This document shows positions 1 through 12,506 of a stretch of 58,975 nucleotides of DNA, one piece after another (within the stretch, counting starts at the first letter, position 1; each line of letters opens with the position of its first letter). Location of the stretch: assembly GCA_902825995.1 (NCBI GenBank), contig CADEDE010000007.1, positions 1 through 58,975 of the forward strand. Direction: 5' to 3'. A program made the position numbers and the translations under genes. The notes below the pieces were generated by a model. The model made no database searches and was not told where the DNA came from. It saw only the letters and a program-made list of their open reading frames with translations. Source of the stretch: an uncultured Burkholderiales bacterium. GTDB lineage: Bacteria > Pseudomonadota > Gammaproteobacteria > Burkholderiales > Burkholderiaceae_C.

Positions 1-92
1 GCGTTCCTCGCCGTCCCACATGCGCCCCCACCGCGTACCGCCTGCCGCGAGGCTCCGGCATTTCTTCGCGCGAGGAATACCAGCTCCCGAGT

Positions 93-329
93 GCAAAGGC
101 GCGCCCGGGCAGGCGGCAGCGCGCCCGCGAGGCGCTGACGAGCGCAGGGTTTGTGGCCGCGCGCGCAGCGCGCTTCGTGCTCTGATTCGTTGCGTCTGTT
201 CGACCACAGTGAGCGCAACGAACGGAGGGAGTTACGCAACGGGGCCACAAACCCGAGCACCGCAAGGCAGTCGGTGTACCCACCGACCGCCTCGCCGAAG
301 CGCTGCCGCCTGCCCGGGCGCGCCTTTGC
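93..329. repeat. Long nested inverted-repeat element upstream of xerD
   Basis: The first 420 bases contain no convincing gene but are strongly self-complementary. The outer arms 93-122 and 300-329 are a perfect 30-bp inverted repeat. Inner arms 147-158/243-254 (12 bp) and 186-194/214-222 (9 bp) also match perfectly, so the whole stretch could fold into one long interrupted stem. A further small palindrome, TGAACGCA-A-TGCGTTCA, lies at 335-351. The two short plus-strand reading frames here run through both arms, have arginine- and proline-rich nonsense composition, and are best read as non-coding. It may be a MITE/REP-type element, a structured RNA or a decayed mobile element; the sequence alone does not decide. 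Confidence 0.7.
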
Positions 330-422
330 TGCGCTGAACGCAATGCGTTCAGAGGGGATCTCGAAGGTCAGAGAAGGGCCGCTAGCAGATTGCTGTTCTT
401 CTTCAAACGAACGCGAACCCGT

Positions 423-1325
423 ATGAGCCCCACCATGCCCAGCCAGCCGTTGATCGACCGCTTCCTCGATGCCCTGTGGATCGAGGACGGCTTGGCCGCG
501 AATACGCTGGCGGCTTACCGGCGCGATTTGGAAATGTTTGCGACCTGGCTCGCGCGCGAAGAGTCCGGCGATATGAGCGCCGTTCGCGAGCAGGATCTGC
601 TGGCCTATGCCGCGTTTCGCCATGAGGGCTCGAAAGCCACCAGCGCCAACCGCCGTTTGACTGTCTTCAAGCGCTTTTATCGCTGGGCCTTGCGCGAGCG
701 CATCGTCAGCGAAGACCCGACGCAGCGCCTGCGCAACGCCAAGCAGGCGCTGCGGGTGCCGAAATCATTGTCCGAAGCGCAGGTCGAGGCATTGCTCGCC
801 GCGCCCGATATCACCACGCCGCTGGGCCAGCGCGACCGCGCGATGCTGGAATTGCTGTACGCCAGCGGCCTGCGGGTGAGCGAGCTGGTGACGCTGAAGA
901 CGGTGCAGCTCGGTCTGGCCGAAGGCGCGCTGCGCGTCACCGGCAAAGGCAGCAAGGAGCGCATCGTGCCCTTCGGCGAAGAAGCGCATGCCTGGCTGAC
1001 GCGCTACCTGGCCGAAGCGCGGGCGGCGATCCTCGGCGGCCAGGCCAGCGCTGCGCTTTTTGTCACCGCCCGCGGTGGCGCGATGACGCGGCAGATGTTC
1101 TGGAAACTGGTCAGGCGCCATGCACCGGCCGCCGGGATCGACGCACCGCTGTCGCCGCACACGCTGCGGCATGCCTTCGCCACGCATTTGCTCAACCACG
1201 GCGCGGATTTGCGTGCGGTGCAGATGCTGCTCGGTCACGCCGACATTTCGACGACGACGATCTACACCCACGTGGCGCGCGAGCGCCTGCGGGCGCTGCA
1301 CGCAATGCACCATCCGCGCGGATGA
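423..1325 (+). CDS. xerD: Site-specific tyrosine recombinase XerD
   Basis: This 300-residue tyrosine recombinase would act with XerC at the dif site to resolve chromosome dimers at division. The N-terminal SAM-like core-binding domain (about residues 1-95) is followed by the catalytic domain. All six catalytic residues are visible: R151 (GLRVSE), K175 (GKGSKER), H246 and R249 (HTLRH), H272 (LGHAD) and the nucleophile Y281 (TIYTHV). I chose the ATG at 423 because homologues begin shortly before the LIDRFLDALW segment; an ATG at 390 in frame would add an unlikely FFKRTRTR tail, and ATG 435 is also possible. The gene stands alone, is followed by an intrinsic terminator and converges on a porin gene. 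XerD is preferred over XerC from the N-terminal wording (ALW.EDGLA.NTL). Confidence 0.92.
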   Translation: MSPTMPSQPLIDRFLDALWIEDGLAANTLAAYRRDLEMFATWLAREESGDMSAVREQDLLAYAAFRHEGSKATSANRRLTVFKRFYRWALRERIVSEDPTQRLRNAKQALRVPKSLSEAQVEALLAAPDITTPLGQRDRAMLELLYASGLRVSELVTLKTVQLGLAEGALRVTGKGSKERIVPFGEEAHAWLTRYLAEARAAILGGQASAALFVTARGGAMTRQMFWKLVRRHAPAAGIDAPLSPHTLRHAFATHLLNHGADLRAVQMLLGHADISTTTIYTHVARERLRALHAMHHPRG

Positions 1326-1326
1326 A

Positions 1327-1356
1327 AAAAGGCCGGTCTTCAGACCGGCCTTTCAT
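1327..1356. terminator. Intrinsic terminator between xerD and the porin gene
   Basis: A perfect GGCCGGTC/GACCGGCC hairpin with a TTCA loop (1331-1350) is flanked by an A run on the left and a short T run on the right. It sits directly after the xerD stop and downstream of the convergent porin gene, so it could serve both strands. Confidence 0.8.
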
Positions 1357-1386
1357 GACGGTGCTGCAGCCTTGCGGCTGCGGCGG

Positions 1387-2316
1387 TCAGAAGTTGTGGC
1401 GAACGCCGACGGCGAACGACGAGAAGTCGGCGCCTGCAATGTCGGTGCTGATCTTCGTGTAGAAACCGTACACCTTGGTGCGCTTGCTCAGGTTCTGGTT
1501 GACGCCCAGCGTGTACTGCGTGGCCGCGCTGTTGGCGACGTTGCTGAAGTCGCCGGCGCGGCCGATGTTGGCGTGCAGTTCGGTGGCGCCCATGGCATAC
1601 ATGCCTGACAGCCGGAAGGTGTCTGCGGTGCCGATAACGGGGAGGTCGCTGCGCTGGTAGTAGCCGCCGAAGGTGATGGCCCCCATCTCGTAAAGCCCGC
1701 GCAGCGCGAACTGGTTGGCGTCGCCTTCCTTCTGGTAGCCCAAGCCAAGATGCAGCGGGCCGGCGTCGTAGTTCAGCGCCAGATCCAGGGTGTCGTCCTG
1801 CGTCGGGCTGGACACCGAGGTGCCGATTTCGAGCGTCGCGCCGCCAAAGCTGGGGCTGCGGTAAGACACCTTGCTGTCGTCGCGGCCGAGGTAGGTGTAG
1901 AGCGCATCCGACGAAGTGCCGGTATCGTGGTTGTGCAGGCTCACGTAGTCAGCGGTGGCGTAGTAGGCCTCGCTGGTGAAGTGGCCCAGGCGGACCATGC
2001 CGAAACCGCCGCTCAAGTTCACTTCACTGACGCCGGCGCCACCCCAGAATGCGGCATTGGTCGCCGCGCCGTTGTTGATATTGAAGCGATGCTCGAGCTG
2101 GAAGCCGGCCTTCAAGCCGCCGCCCAGGTCTTCACTGCCCTTCAGGCCGAAGCGCGAAGCGTTGTTCTGCATCACGGTATTCGAGACGTTGCCGAATTTC
2201 TGGCGCTCGATCGTGACATTGACGCGACCGTACAGGGTCACGTTGCCGAGGCTTTGCGCGAAAGCGCCGGAGGCGATGCTGGCCAGGGCGGCTGCGATGA
2301 TCAGGGAGCGTTGCAT
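1387..2316 (-). CDS. Gram-negative trimeric porin (Porin_4 type)
   Basis: The 309-residue product has a clear signal peptide (MQRSLIIAAALASIASGAFA, cleaved before QSLGNVTLYGRV) and the Burkholderiales porin pattern: N-terminal VTLYGRVNV, SRFGLKGSEDLGGGLKAGFQLE, alternating beta strands, and a C-terminal VGVRHNF ending in Phe, which the BAM machinery recognises. It would form a diffusion pore in the outer membrane. The start at 2316 has an AAAGGA ribosome site 7 bases upstream; the 13 extra codons of the longer frame lack signal-peptide character. Substrate preference cannot be predicted. The length is slightly short for the usual 330-380 residues. Confidence 0.92.
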   Translation of the reverse strand: MQRSLIIAAALASIASGAFAQSLGNVTLYGRVNVTIERQKFGNVSNTVMQNNASRFGLKGSEDLGGGLKAGFQLEHRFNINNGAATNAAFWGGAGVSEVNLSGGFGMVRLGHFTSEAYYATADYVSLHNHDTGTSSDALYTYLGRDDSKVSYRSPSFGGATLEIGTSVSSPTQDDTLDLALNYDAGPLHLGLGYQKEGDANQFALRGLYEMGAITFGGYYQRSDLPVIGTADTFRLSGMYAMGATELHANIGRAGDFSNVANSAATQYTLGVNQNLSKRTKVYGFYTKISTDIAGADFSSFAVGVRHNF

Positions 2317-2465
2317 ATTGTTTGTCCTTTGTGAGTCAATAAAACTAGCGGCCATTTTAGTGAGTGACCACAGGTAAACCTTGAATCAGCCGTGCCAACA
2401 GACAGGGATTGCGGCATTCGCGCAACAGTCGTGGCAACCGGGTCCGTGGCCGACAATGGGCGCCG

Positions 2466-3062
2466 ATGGACCACAGCTTCCTGTCTGCCCTGGTGCTGCT
2501 GTTGCTGGTGCTCGACCCTTTCGGCAGCCTGCCGGTATTTGTCTCCGTGATGCGCCAGGTGGCGCCCGAGCGGCGGGCGCGCGTGGCCCTGCGCGAATCG
2601 GCGCTGGCCTTCGGTGTGCTGGTGGGCTTCATGCTGACCGGCCAGGCCTTCTTGGCGCTGATGCGTCTGTCGGAGCGTTCGCTCGAGGTGGCGGGTGGCG
2701 TGATCCTGCTGATCATCGCCATGCGCATGATCTTTGCCTCGGGCGGCGAGATCTACGCCGCCGACGGCCAGGGCCGCGAGCCGCTGATCTTTCCGCTGGC
2801 CGTGCCGCTGCTGGCTGGCCCCTCGGCAATGGCCACCGTGCTGCTGCTGGCCTCGCGCCAGCCCGAGCGCCTGCTGGCCTGGATCGGGGCGCTGACGGTG
2901 GCGATGGTCGTCAGCGCCGTGGTCTTGCTCGGCGCCGACCGCATCCGCCAATGGATCGGCTCGTCGATGGTCAGCGCGATCGAAAAACTGATGGGCCTGG
3001 TGCTGACGGCGATCGCGGTGGAGATGATCCTCGCGGGCCTCAAGCGCTATTTCTACGGCTGA
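2466..3062 (+). CDS. MarC family integral membrane protein
   Basis: This 198-residue protein is almost wholly hydrophobic, with about six predicted membrane segments. It opens with the family signature of an N-terminal helix followed by LDPFGSLPVFVS, and later has PLAVPLLAGPSAMATVLLLA. These are hallmarks of the MarC/YhgN family, inner-membrane proteins of unsettled function despite the historical link to antibiotic resistance. ATG 2466 is chosen because upstream codons (RHSRNSRGNRVRGRQW) are basic and untypical. The gene converges on the next one, with the two stop codons overlapping by 10 bp, so the genes share 3' ends. Confidence 0.88.
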   Translation: MDHSFLSALVLLLLVLDPFGSLPVFVSVMRQVAPERRARVALRESALAFGVLVGFMLTGQAFLALMRLSERSLEVAGGVILLIIAMRMIFASGGEIYAADGQGREPLIFPLAVPLLAGPSAMATVLLLASRQPERLLAWIGALTVAMVVSAVVLLGADRIRQWIGSSMVSAIEKLMGLVLTAIAVEMILAGLKRYFYG

Positions 3063-4147
3063 TCTGAAAAGCGGCGGATGAAGGCGCGATCGATGCGGTC
3101 TTTCCACCAGCCCATCGCTCGGCCCTGAAAAGACCAGCCGCCCCAACTGGCGATCGCGCGGCCGTCGCCCAAGGCCAGCAGGTTCAGCGAACGGCGCTGC
3201 GGCGCATAGGGCATGAGCGCACCGCCGGCCACGAAGCGGCGCAGGTTTTGTGCCAGCACCGGGCCGGCGCGCACGGCATAGACGCCGCTGCGCGGGTGCG
3301 GCGCATCGTCGCGCACGATCACATCGCCGGCGGCAAAAACGCCGGGGTGGCTGGCGCTTTGCAGCGTGGCGCCCACGCGCACGAAGCCGGCGGCATCGAG
3401 CGCCAGGCCGCTGCCGGCGAGCCAGGCCGGCGCATCGCCGCCGATGGCCATGATCGGCACATCGCAGGCCACGCGCAGCGTGCCCAGGCGCACATGCCCT
3501 GGCTCGATCGCCGTGCAAGGCCCGGGCAGAACCTGCACGCTGCGTCGCGCCAGTGCGGCCAAAGCGCGCCGCCGCACGCTCTGGCCATAGCCTGGCAGCA
3601 CGGGGCCGCCGGAGGAGACCAGGGTCAGCGTGCAGCGCGTGCCCAGCCTCGCACCCACGGCCAGCGCGATTTCGACCCCTGCCGCACCGCTGCCGATGAC
3701 CACCACGTCGAGCAGGTCTTCCTCGGCCAATGCCCTGGCCTGCGGCCAGAGTTGCACGAAGGCTTCGATCGGGCGCAGGAAGAGGGCGTTGGCGTGCGCG
3801 CCCGGGATGCGCTCGCGATCCTGCACCGGGCCGGTATTCAGGCTCAAGACGTCATAGTCGATGCGCTGGCCGTCGGCCAGGGTCACGAAATGCTCGGCGG
3901 CATCCAGGGCCACGGCCTGGCCGCGAATGAGGCGCGCCCCGGCAGTCGCCGCCAGCGGCGCCAGCGCAATCGAGCACTCAGCTTCGCTGAAGCGCCCGGC
4001 GACCAGGCCCGGCACCATGCCCGAATAGAGCTGGCGCTCGGCGGCCGATACCAGCACGACTTCGGCGCCCGGCACGCGCTGGCGCGCCAAGGCCGCCAGC
4101 ACCGACAGCTGGGCATGGCCGGCGCCGAGCAGGAGCAGGCGCTTCAT
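3053..4147 (-). CDS. FAD-dependent pyridine nucleotide-disulfide oxidoreductase (NDH-2/SelD-associated type)
   Basis: The 364-residue protein begins with an FAD-binding Rossmann motif, LLLGAGHAQLSVLAAL, has a second dinucleotide motif near residue 150 (VVVIGSGAAGVEIALAVGAR), and a C-terminal FAD-contact segment (GVFAAGDVIV). Absence of a CxxxxC pair separates it from the disulfide reductases and places it near type II NADH dehydrogenase-like enzymes, the group also found fused to SelD in some bacteria. The GAGHAQ start is typical of that group. No selD is visible here. The electron acceptor is unknown. The gene lies immediately upstream (4147) of the DUF547 stop (4170) on the same strand, so it may be the last gene of that operon. 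Confidence 0.85.
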   Translation of the reverse strand: MKRLLLLGAGHAQLSVLAALARQRVPGAEVVLVSAAERQLYSGMVPGLVAGRFSEAECSIALAPLAATAGARLIRGQAVALDAAEHFVTLADGQRIDYDVLSLNTGPVQDRERIPGAHANALFLRPIEAFVQLWPQARALAEEDLLDVVVIGSGAAGVEIALAVGARLGTRCTLTLVSSGGPVLPGYGQSVRRRALAALARRSVQVLPGPCTAIEPGHVRLGTLRVACDVPIMAIGGDAPAWLAGSGLALDAAGFVRVGATLQSASHPGVFAAGDVIVRDDAPHPRSGVYAVRAGPVLAQNLRRFVAGGALMPYAPQRRSLNLLALGDGRAIASWGGWSFQGRAMGWWKDRIDRAFIRRFSDQP

Positions 4148-4169
4148 GCGCGCGAAGCGTGCGGGCCGC

Positions 4170-4964
4170 TCATCGACCCACGGCGTTGAGCGCCCAGTCG
4201 TAGTCGAGGTAGGCCACTGGCAAGCGCTTGTCGCGCAGCCGTGCCTGTTCGTCGGGCTTGTCGCTCAATTGCACGGCGTAGCGGGCGAAAACATCCTCGA
4301 CGCTTGCGAAGCGCCCGTTCTCGAAATCTTCGCGGAACCATTTGAAGATCGCGTTGACTTCGAGCTGGCCCGCGCGCACGCGGTTGCGCGTGCGGTCGGC
4401 CAAAAAGCGCTGCATACCGTCTTCGAGCTGGACTTCGAGTTTGGCGGCGGTGAAGGCTTCGTTGCGCAGCGCCGGGCAGCCGATCGAGGCGCAGTTCACG
4501 GCGGCGTGAATGCGCGGATCGCCGTAGAGCGGGCGCAATTGCTCGTGCTCGATCCAGTCGAGGTGGCGCTCTTCGCCGAGCAGGGTGAAGAACTTTTTCT
4601 TCCACGGCGATTGCACGAAGGAGCCGAGGTCTTTGATCGATTTCAGGTTCGGATATCGGGTCAGGATCAGCTCGACCGTGAAGGCGTTGTAGGCATTGAC
4701 GAGGAAGGCCATGCGCTGCTCGCGCGGCCATCGGTCGAACTCGGCTTTCGACACCGCGCTCATCGCATCGAGAACCTTTTTCAACTCGACGCGGTCGGCT
4801 TTGAAGGCGGCGTAATCGACGCGGCTTTGTTTGTGGTCGGGCAGCCATTTCACATGCTTCCCGACCAGACTGTCCCAGCCGGTGTGGCCGTGATCGAACC
4901 GGGCCTGGGCCTGGGCCTGGGCAAAACCGCTCAATAGCAGCAGACAAGCGAGAAGGTGTTTCAT
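4170..4964 (-). CDS. DUF547 domain-containing secreted protein
   Basis: The 264-residue protein has a signal peptide (MKHLLACLLLLSGFAQAQAQA) and then a DUF547 domain. Family marks are FLVNAYNAFTVELIL, the conserved WKKKFF segment, the LDWIEHEQLRPLYGDPRIHAAVNCAS.GCP block and the C-terminal YLDYDWALN. DUF547 has no assigned reaction; the conserved N-A-Y-N, H and C residues suggest a papain-like/transglutaminase-related fold, which is inference. Its ATG overlaps the stop of the upstream oxidoreductase fusion (ATGA), so the two are translationally coupled and probably work in one process. It is probably periplasmic. Confidence 0.88.
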   Translation of the reverse strand: MKHLLACLLLLSGFAQAQAQARFDHGHTGWDSLVGKHVKWLPDHKQSRVDYAAFKADRVELKKVLDAMSAVSKAEFDRWPREQRMAFLVNAYNAFTVELILTRYPNLKSIKDLGSFVQSPWKKKFFTLLGEERHLDWIEHEQLRPLYGDPRIHAAVNCASIGCPALRNEAFTAAKLEVQLEDGMQRFLADRTRNRVRAGQLEVNAIFKWFREDFENGRFASVEDVFARYAVQLSDKPDEQARLRDKRLPVAYLDYDWALNAVGR

Positions 4965-7111
4965 GTGCGGCGCCAGGCGTGGAACTTGGCCACCCATTCG
5001 AGCAGTTTTACCGGCTGGTGCGCGCGCTTCCATTCGCCCGCGGCGTACTTGTTGGCCTCGGCCAGGGTCGGGTAGGTGTGGATGGTGCCGAGGATCTTGT
5101 TCAGGCCCAGGCCGTGCTTCATCGCCAGCACATATTCGGCCAGCAGGTCGCCGGCATGGACGCCGACGATGGTGACGCCGAGTATTTTGTCCTTGCCCGG
5201 CACCGTCAGCACTTTGACCCAGCCATGCGCCGCCGAGTCGGCGATGGCGCGGTCGAGGTCGTCGAGGCCGTATTTCGTGACTTCGCAGGCGATGCCTTTT
5301 TCCTTTGCCTCCTGTTCGTTCAGGCCGACGCGCGCGACCTCGGGGTCGATGAAGGTCGCCCACGGGATCACCGAGTAATCCGCCTTGAATTTCTTGAACG
5401 TGCCGAAGAGGGCGTTGACCGCCGCATACCAGGCCTGGTGCGCAGCGGTGTGGGTGAACTGGAACGGCCCGGCCACGTCGCCGGCAGCCAGGATATTGGG
5501 ATAGATCGTTTCCAGGTACTCGTTGGTCTGCACCGTGCGGTGGACCGGGATGCCGAGCTCTTCCAGGCCAAAACCCTTCAGGCGCGCGCTGCGGCCGACG
5601 GCGCAAAGCAGCGCATCGAAGCCGATCCGTTTCTCGGCGCCCGCCGCTTCCACGACGATGAATTTTCCCTCGACCGTGGTCTCGCAGCGCAGCGCCTTGT
5701 GGCCGGTGAGCACGGCGACGCCATCGGCCTCGAGCGCCTGGCGCGCGAAGGCCGAAACCTCTTCGTCCTCGCGGATCATGATGCGCGGCAGCATCTCGAT
5801 CTGCGTGACCTTGGAGCCCAGCCGTGCGAAGCTTTGCGCCAGCTCGCAGCCGATCGGCCCGCCGCCGAGCACGACCAGGCGCTGCGGCAATTCGCGCAGG
5901 CCCCACAGCGTATCGCTGGTCAGGTAGCCCACGCCGTCCAGGCCCGGCAGGGGCGGCACGAAGGGCGCGGCGCCGGTGGCGATCACGATGCTCTTGGTGG
6001 TCAGCGTTTGCGTGCTGCCGTCGGCCTTCTTGATCTCCACCGTCCACGGGTTGACCAGCCGGGCATGGCCGCTGACGACATCGACGCCGAGCGCGGTGTA
6101 GCGTTCGACAGAATCGTGCGGCTCGACCGCGCGCACGACGCCGGCCACGCGCTCCATCACGTCGGCAAACTTGATATCCGCGGTTGCCGAAGCGATGCCG
6201 TAATCCTTCGAGTGTCGGATCTGCCTGGCCAACGTGGCGGTCTTGATCAGCGCCTTGCTCGGCACGCAGCCGTAGTTCAGGCAGTCGCCGCCCATCTTGT
6301 GTGCTTCGACCAGGGTCACCTTGGCCTTCACCGCCGCGGCGATATACGAGGTGACGAGGCCTGCCGCGCCGGCCCCGATGACGACCAGGTTGCGTTCGAA
6401 GGTCTTGGGCTTCACGCCGGCCCAGCGCGCATAGACCTGGCGCGCTTTGACCGCATCGACGATCTTCTTGGTGATCAGCGGAAACAGCCCGAGCAGCACA
6501 AACGAGCCGACCAGCCCCGGCGACAGGATGCCCTTCAGCGAGTCGATCTTCGCCAGTTGCGTGCCGGCGTTCACATAAACGAGGGTGCCGGCCAGCATGC
6601 CGATCTGGCTGACCCAGTAGAAGGTCCAGGCCTTCATCTTCGTCAATCCCATCGCCAGGTTGATGACGAAGAAAGGGATCAGCGGCACCAGGCGCAGTGT
6701 GAACAGGTAGAGCGCACCTTCCTTTTCGACACCCTTGTCGATATCGGCCAGCCGCGCCCCGAAGCGCGACCGCACGCTGCCTTGCAGCACATAGCGCGAA
6801 GCCAGGAAGGCCAGGGTGGCGCCGATGCTCGATGCAAACGAGACGATCACGATGCCGGCGACGAAGCCGAAGATCGCGCCCGCCGCCAGCGTCATGATCG
6901 CGGCACCCGGCAGTGACAACGCGGTCACCGCCACATAGACCACGAGGAATGCGCCACCGATCGACAGCGGCTTCTCGCTGGCCAGTGCAGTGAATTCGAC
7001 CTGTCGCGACTTGATGTAGTCCAGGCTCAGGAAGCGCCCGAGGTCGAAGGCGAAAAATGCCAGCACCAGGGCCACCAGCAAAGCGACGATCAACAATTTC
7101 TTTTTCGACAC
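4961..7111 (-). CDS. VTT/TVP38 membrane domain fused to a mercuric-reductase-like disulfide oxidoreductase
   Basis: This 716-residue protein joins two modules. Residues 1-220 form a TVP38/TMEM64 (VTT, DedA-like) membrane domain with several hydrophobic helices and the signature segment FGFVAGIVIVSFASSIGATLAFLASRY. Residues 240-716 form a class I pyridine nucleotide-disulfide oxidoreductase: FAD motif GAGAAG at 246-251, redox pair C277/C282 in CLNYGC, an NAD(P) motif (VVLGGGPIGCELAQ), AAGDVAGP, and the dimer domain with the HTYPTLAE active-site segment. MerA's metal-binding C-terminal cysteines and heavy-metal domain are absent, so mercury is not the predicted substrate. The start is the GTG at 7111 with AAGGA 8 bases upstream; the longer frame is basic, low-complexity sequence. 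It is probably a membrane-anchored thiol or quinone oxidoreductase. Confidence 0.87.
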   Translation of the reverse strand: MSKKKLLIVALLVALVLAFFAFDLGRFLSLDYIKSRQVEFTALASEKPLSIGGAFLVVYVAVTALSLPGAAIMTLAAGAIFGFVAGIVIVSFASSIGATLAFLASRYVLQGSVRSRFGARLADIDKGVEKEGALYLFTLRLVPLIPFFVINLAMGLTKMKAWTFYWVSQIGMLAGTLVYVNAGTQLAKIDSLKGILSPGLVGSFVLLGLFPLITKKIVDAVKARQVYARWAGVKPKTFERNLVVIGAGAAGLVTSYIAAAVKAKVTLVEAHKMGGDCLNYGCVPSKALIKTATLARQIRHSKDYGIASATADIKFADVMERVAGVVRAVEPHDSVERYTALGVDVVSGHARLVNPWTVEIKKADGSTQTLTTKSIVIATGAAPFVPPLPGLDGVGYLTSDTLWGLRELPQRLVVLGGGPIGCELAQSFARLGSKVTQIEMLPRIMIREDEEVSAFARQALEADGVAVLTGHKALRCETTVEGKFIVVEAAGAEKRIGFDALLCAVGRSARLKGFGLEELGIPVHRTVQTNEYLETIYPNILAAGDVAGPFQFTHTAAHQAWYAAVNALFGTFKKFKADYSVIPWATFIDPEVARVGLNEQEAKEKGIACEVTKYGLDDLDRAIADSAAHGWVKVLTVPGKDKILGVTIVGVHAGDLLAEYVLAMKHGLGLNKILGTIHTYPTLAEANKYAAGEWKRAHQPVKLLEWVAKFHAWRRT

Positions 7112-7302
7112 GATGAGTTTCCTTCGCTGCGGCTTTTCGGTCGGCCGGCCCCGGCGCACCTTACAACGGGGCCCGTGTGAACTGGACAGGTTCTTTGCGC
7201 CGCCGCCGCGGTCGTGAAGCGCCCGCTCGTGGGCTTGGCGCCAGCCGATGCCGGCCAGGCGCCGAATGCTTACACTGCGCCGCATTGCCACGGTAACTGC
7301 CC

Positions 7303-7872
<570 letters not shown>

Positions 7873-7985
7873 ATCCGCCGGGCCGTTCCCAAGGCGACAA
7901 CGAAGTTGCGGCGCAGACTCACAACTGCGCGAAGCGCTTGTGATGTCGTAGCCAATACCGCAGTGCGTAGCACGAAGGTGCCCTG

Positions 7986-8189
7986 ATGACCGTCAAGCTG
8001 TTCCGTAATTGCCGTGAAGTGACCGCGTTGGTGCTGGCCGGCGAAGATCGTCGCCTGGGCGTGATCGAGCGCACGGCGGTGCAACTGCACTTGAGAATAT
8101 GCAAGGCCTGCCCGCATTTCACGCGCCAGGTGGCTCTGCTGCGCGAGGCGCTGCCGCGCTGGCGGGCCTACCGCGACGGCGGTGAGTGA
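7986..8189 (+). CDS. Small zf-HC2 zinc-finger protein, probable anti-sigma factor
   Basis: The 67-residue soluble protein contains HLRICKACPHF, the HxxxCxxC zinc-binding motif of ZAS (zf-HC2) anti-sigma domains, at about residues 36-43. It has no transmembrane segment, so it would be a cytoplasmic, possibly redox- or metal-responsive, anti-sigma factor rather than a membrane-anchored one. Its position downstream of the ECF sigma gene supports the pairing. The 113-bp gap between them holds no other gene that I can support. Function as an anti-sigma is inferred from family and context. Confidence 0.75.
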   Translation: MTVKLFRNCREVTALVLAGEDRRLGVIERTAVQLHLRICKACPHFTRQVALLREALPRWRAYRDGGE

Positions 8190-8204
8190 CGCGGGACGCG
8201 CAGC

Positions 8205-11858
<3,654 letters not shown>

Positions 11859-11865
11859 CGCACCC

Positions 11866-12372
11866 TCACAGCGAACTCGCCGCGCGCGCGGCCTGGTCGT
11901 ACATGCCGCTCATCGTGCGCAACAGGCGCGCGAGTTCGCCGATCGGCGCATTCAGCTCGGTATCCAGGCTCTGCACCAGGCATTGCTCGCGCACCTTGCG
12001 GTAGGCCATCACGGCGGCCTCGCCGGCCTTGGTGGGGCTGTAGAGAACTTCCTTGCCGACCTTCTCGGTGGCGACCAGCCTGGCCGCCACCAGCTTCTTC
12101 AGGGAGTAGGCGACGACATGGGTATCTTCGTAGTTCAGCACGAAGCAGATATCGGCCAGCTTCTTGTTGCGGGCGCGGTGGTTCACGTGGTGCAGCAGCA
12201 GCACATCGGTGATCGTCAGTTCAGCCATGCCGGTGGCCGCCATGCAACGCACGGCCCAGCGCGAGAAGGCATTCCAGGCCACGATCAGGCCGAACTCGAA
12301 TTCGCTCAACTCCGCGCTGCGCGGCGAGACCAGGTGCGAGGACGAGACAATGCCGGTGGCTTTGCGGGGCAT
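11866..12372 (-). CDS. MarR-like winged-helix transcriptional regulator
   Basis: The 168-residue protein carries a winged-helix domain with the MarR layout: helix-turn-helix in [29 protein letters not shown], followed by a wing ([17 protein letters not shown]), framed by N- and C-terminal helices for dimerisation. The gene lies 7 bp upstream of the oxoprolinase, in the same operon, and is divergent from the TRAP transporter genes across 134 bp. The simplest model is a local regulator that responds to the substrate or product of this module. The inducer is unknown. Confidence 0.85.
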   Translation of the reverse strand: MPRKATGIVSSSHLVSPRSAELSEFEFGLIVAWNAFSRWAVRCMAATGMAELTITDVLLLHHVNHRARNKKLADICFVLNYEDTHVVAYSLKKLVAARLVATEKVGKEVLYSPTKAGEAAVMAYRKVREQCLVQSLDTELNAPIGELARLLRTMSGMYDQAARAASSL

Positions 12373-12390
12373 GGGAATTACCCTTAATCG

Positions 12391-12442
12391 TCAAGAAGAC
12401 GTTGAAAAAACATTGACGTTTTATCTGAATACTTCCTAGACT
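12391..12442 (+). promoter_or_regulatory. Candidate sigma-70 promoter and operator of the TRAP operon
   Basis: The stretch between the divergent marR-like gene and the TRAP operon is unusually AT-rich for this genome. TTGACG at 12413-12418 and TAGACT at 12437-12442 are separated by 18 bp, a fair sigma-70 match. Just upstream, TCAA...TTGA half-sites (12391-12405) and the repeated (A)ACGTCAA/TTGACGTT words form dyad symmetry that could be the regulator's binding site. Both assignments are by eye. Confidence 0.4.
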
Positions 12443-12506
12443 GCAAGCTGCCTTGTTCCGATTGCGCTGATCCCGCCGCCAAGTTCCACCTCCAGGAGTG
12501 CCGACC

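Noticed and set aside
20-426. Two short plus-strand frames before xerD
   Set aside because: They run through the arms of the inverted repeat, have Arg/Pro-rich content and lack ribosome sites.
6900-7111. Mercury-resistance (mer) function for the oxidoreductase fusion
   Set aside because: The enzyme half resembles MerA but lacks the C-terminal metal-binding cysteines and heavy-metal-associated domain, and no merR, merT or merP is nearby.
7272-7302. Short palindromic-looking GC runs before the sigma factor gene
   Set aside because: They are consistent with ordinary GC-rich intergenic DNA and have no symmetrical arms longer than five bases.
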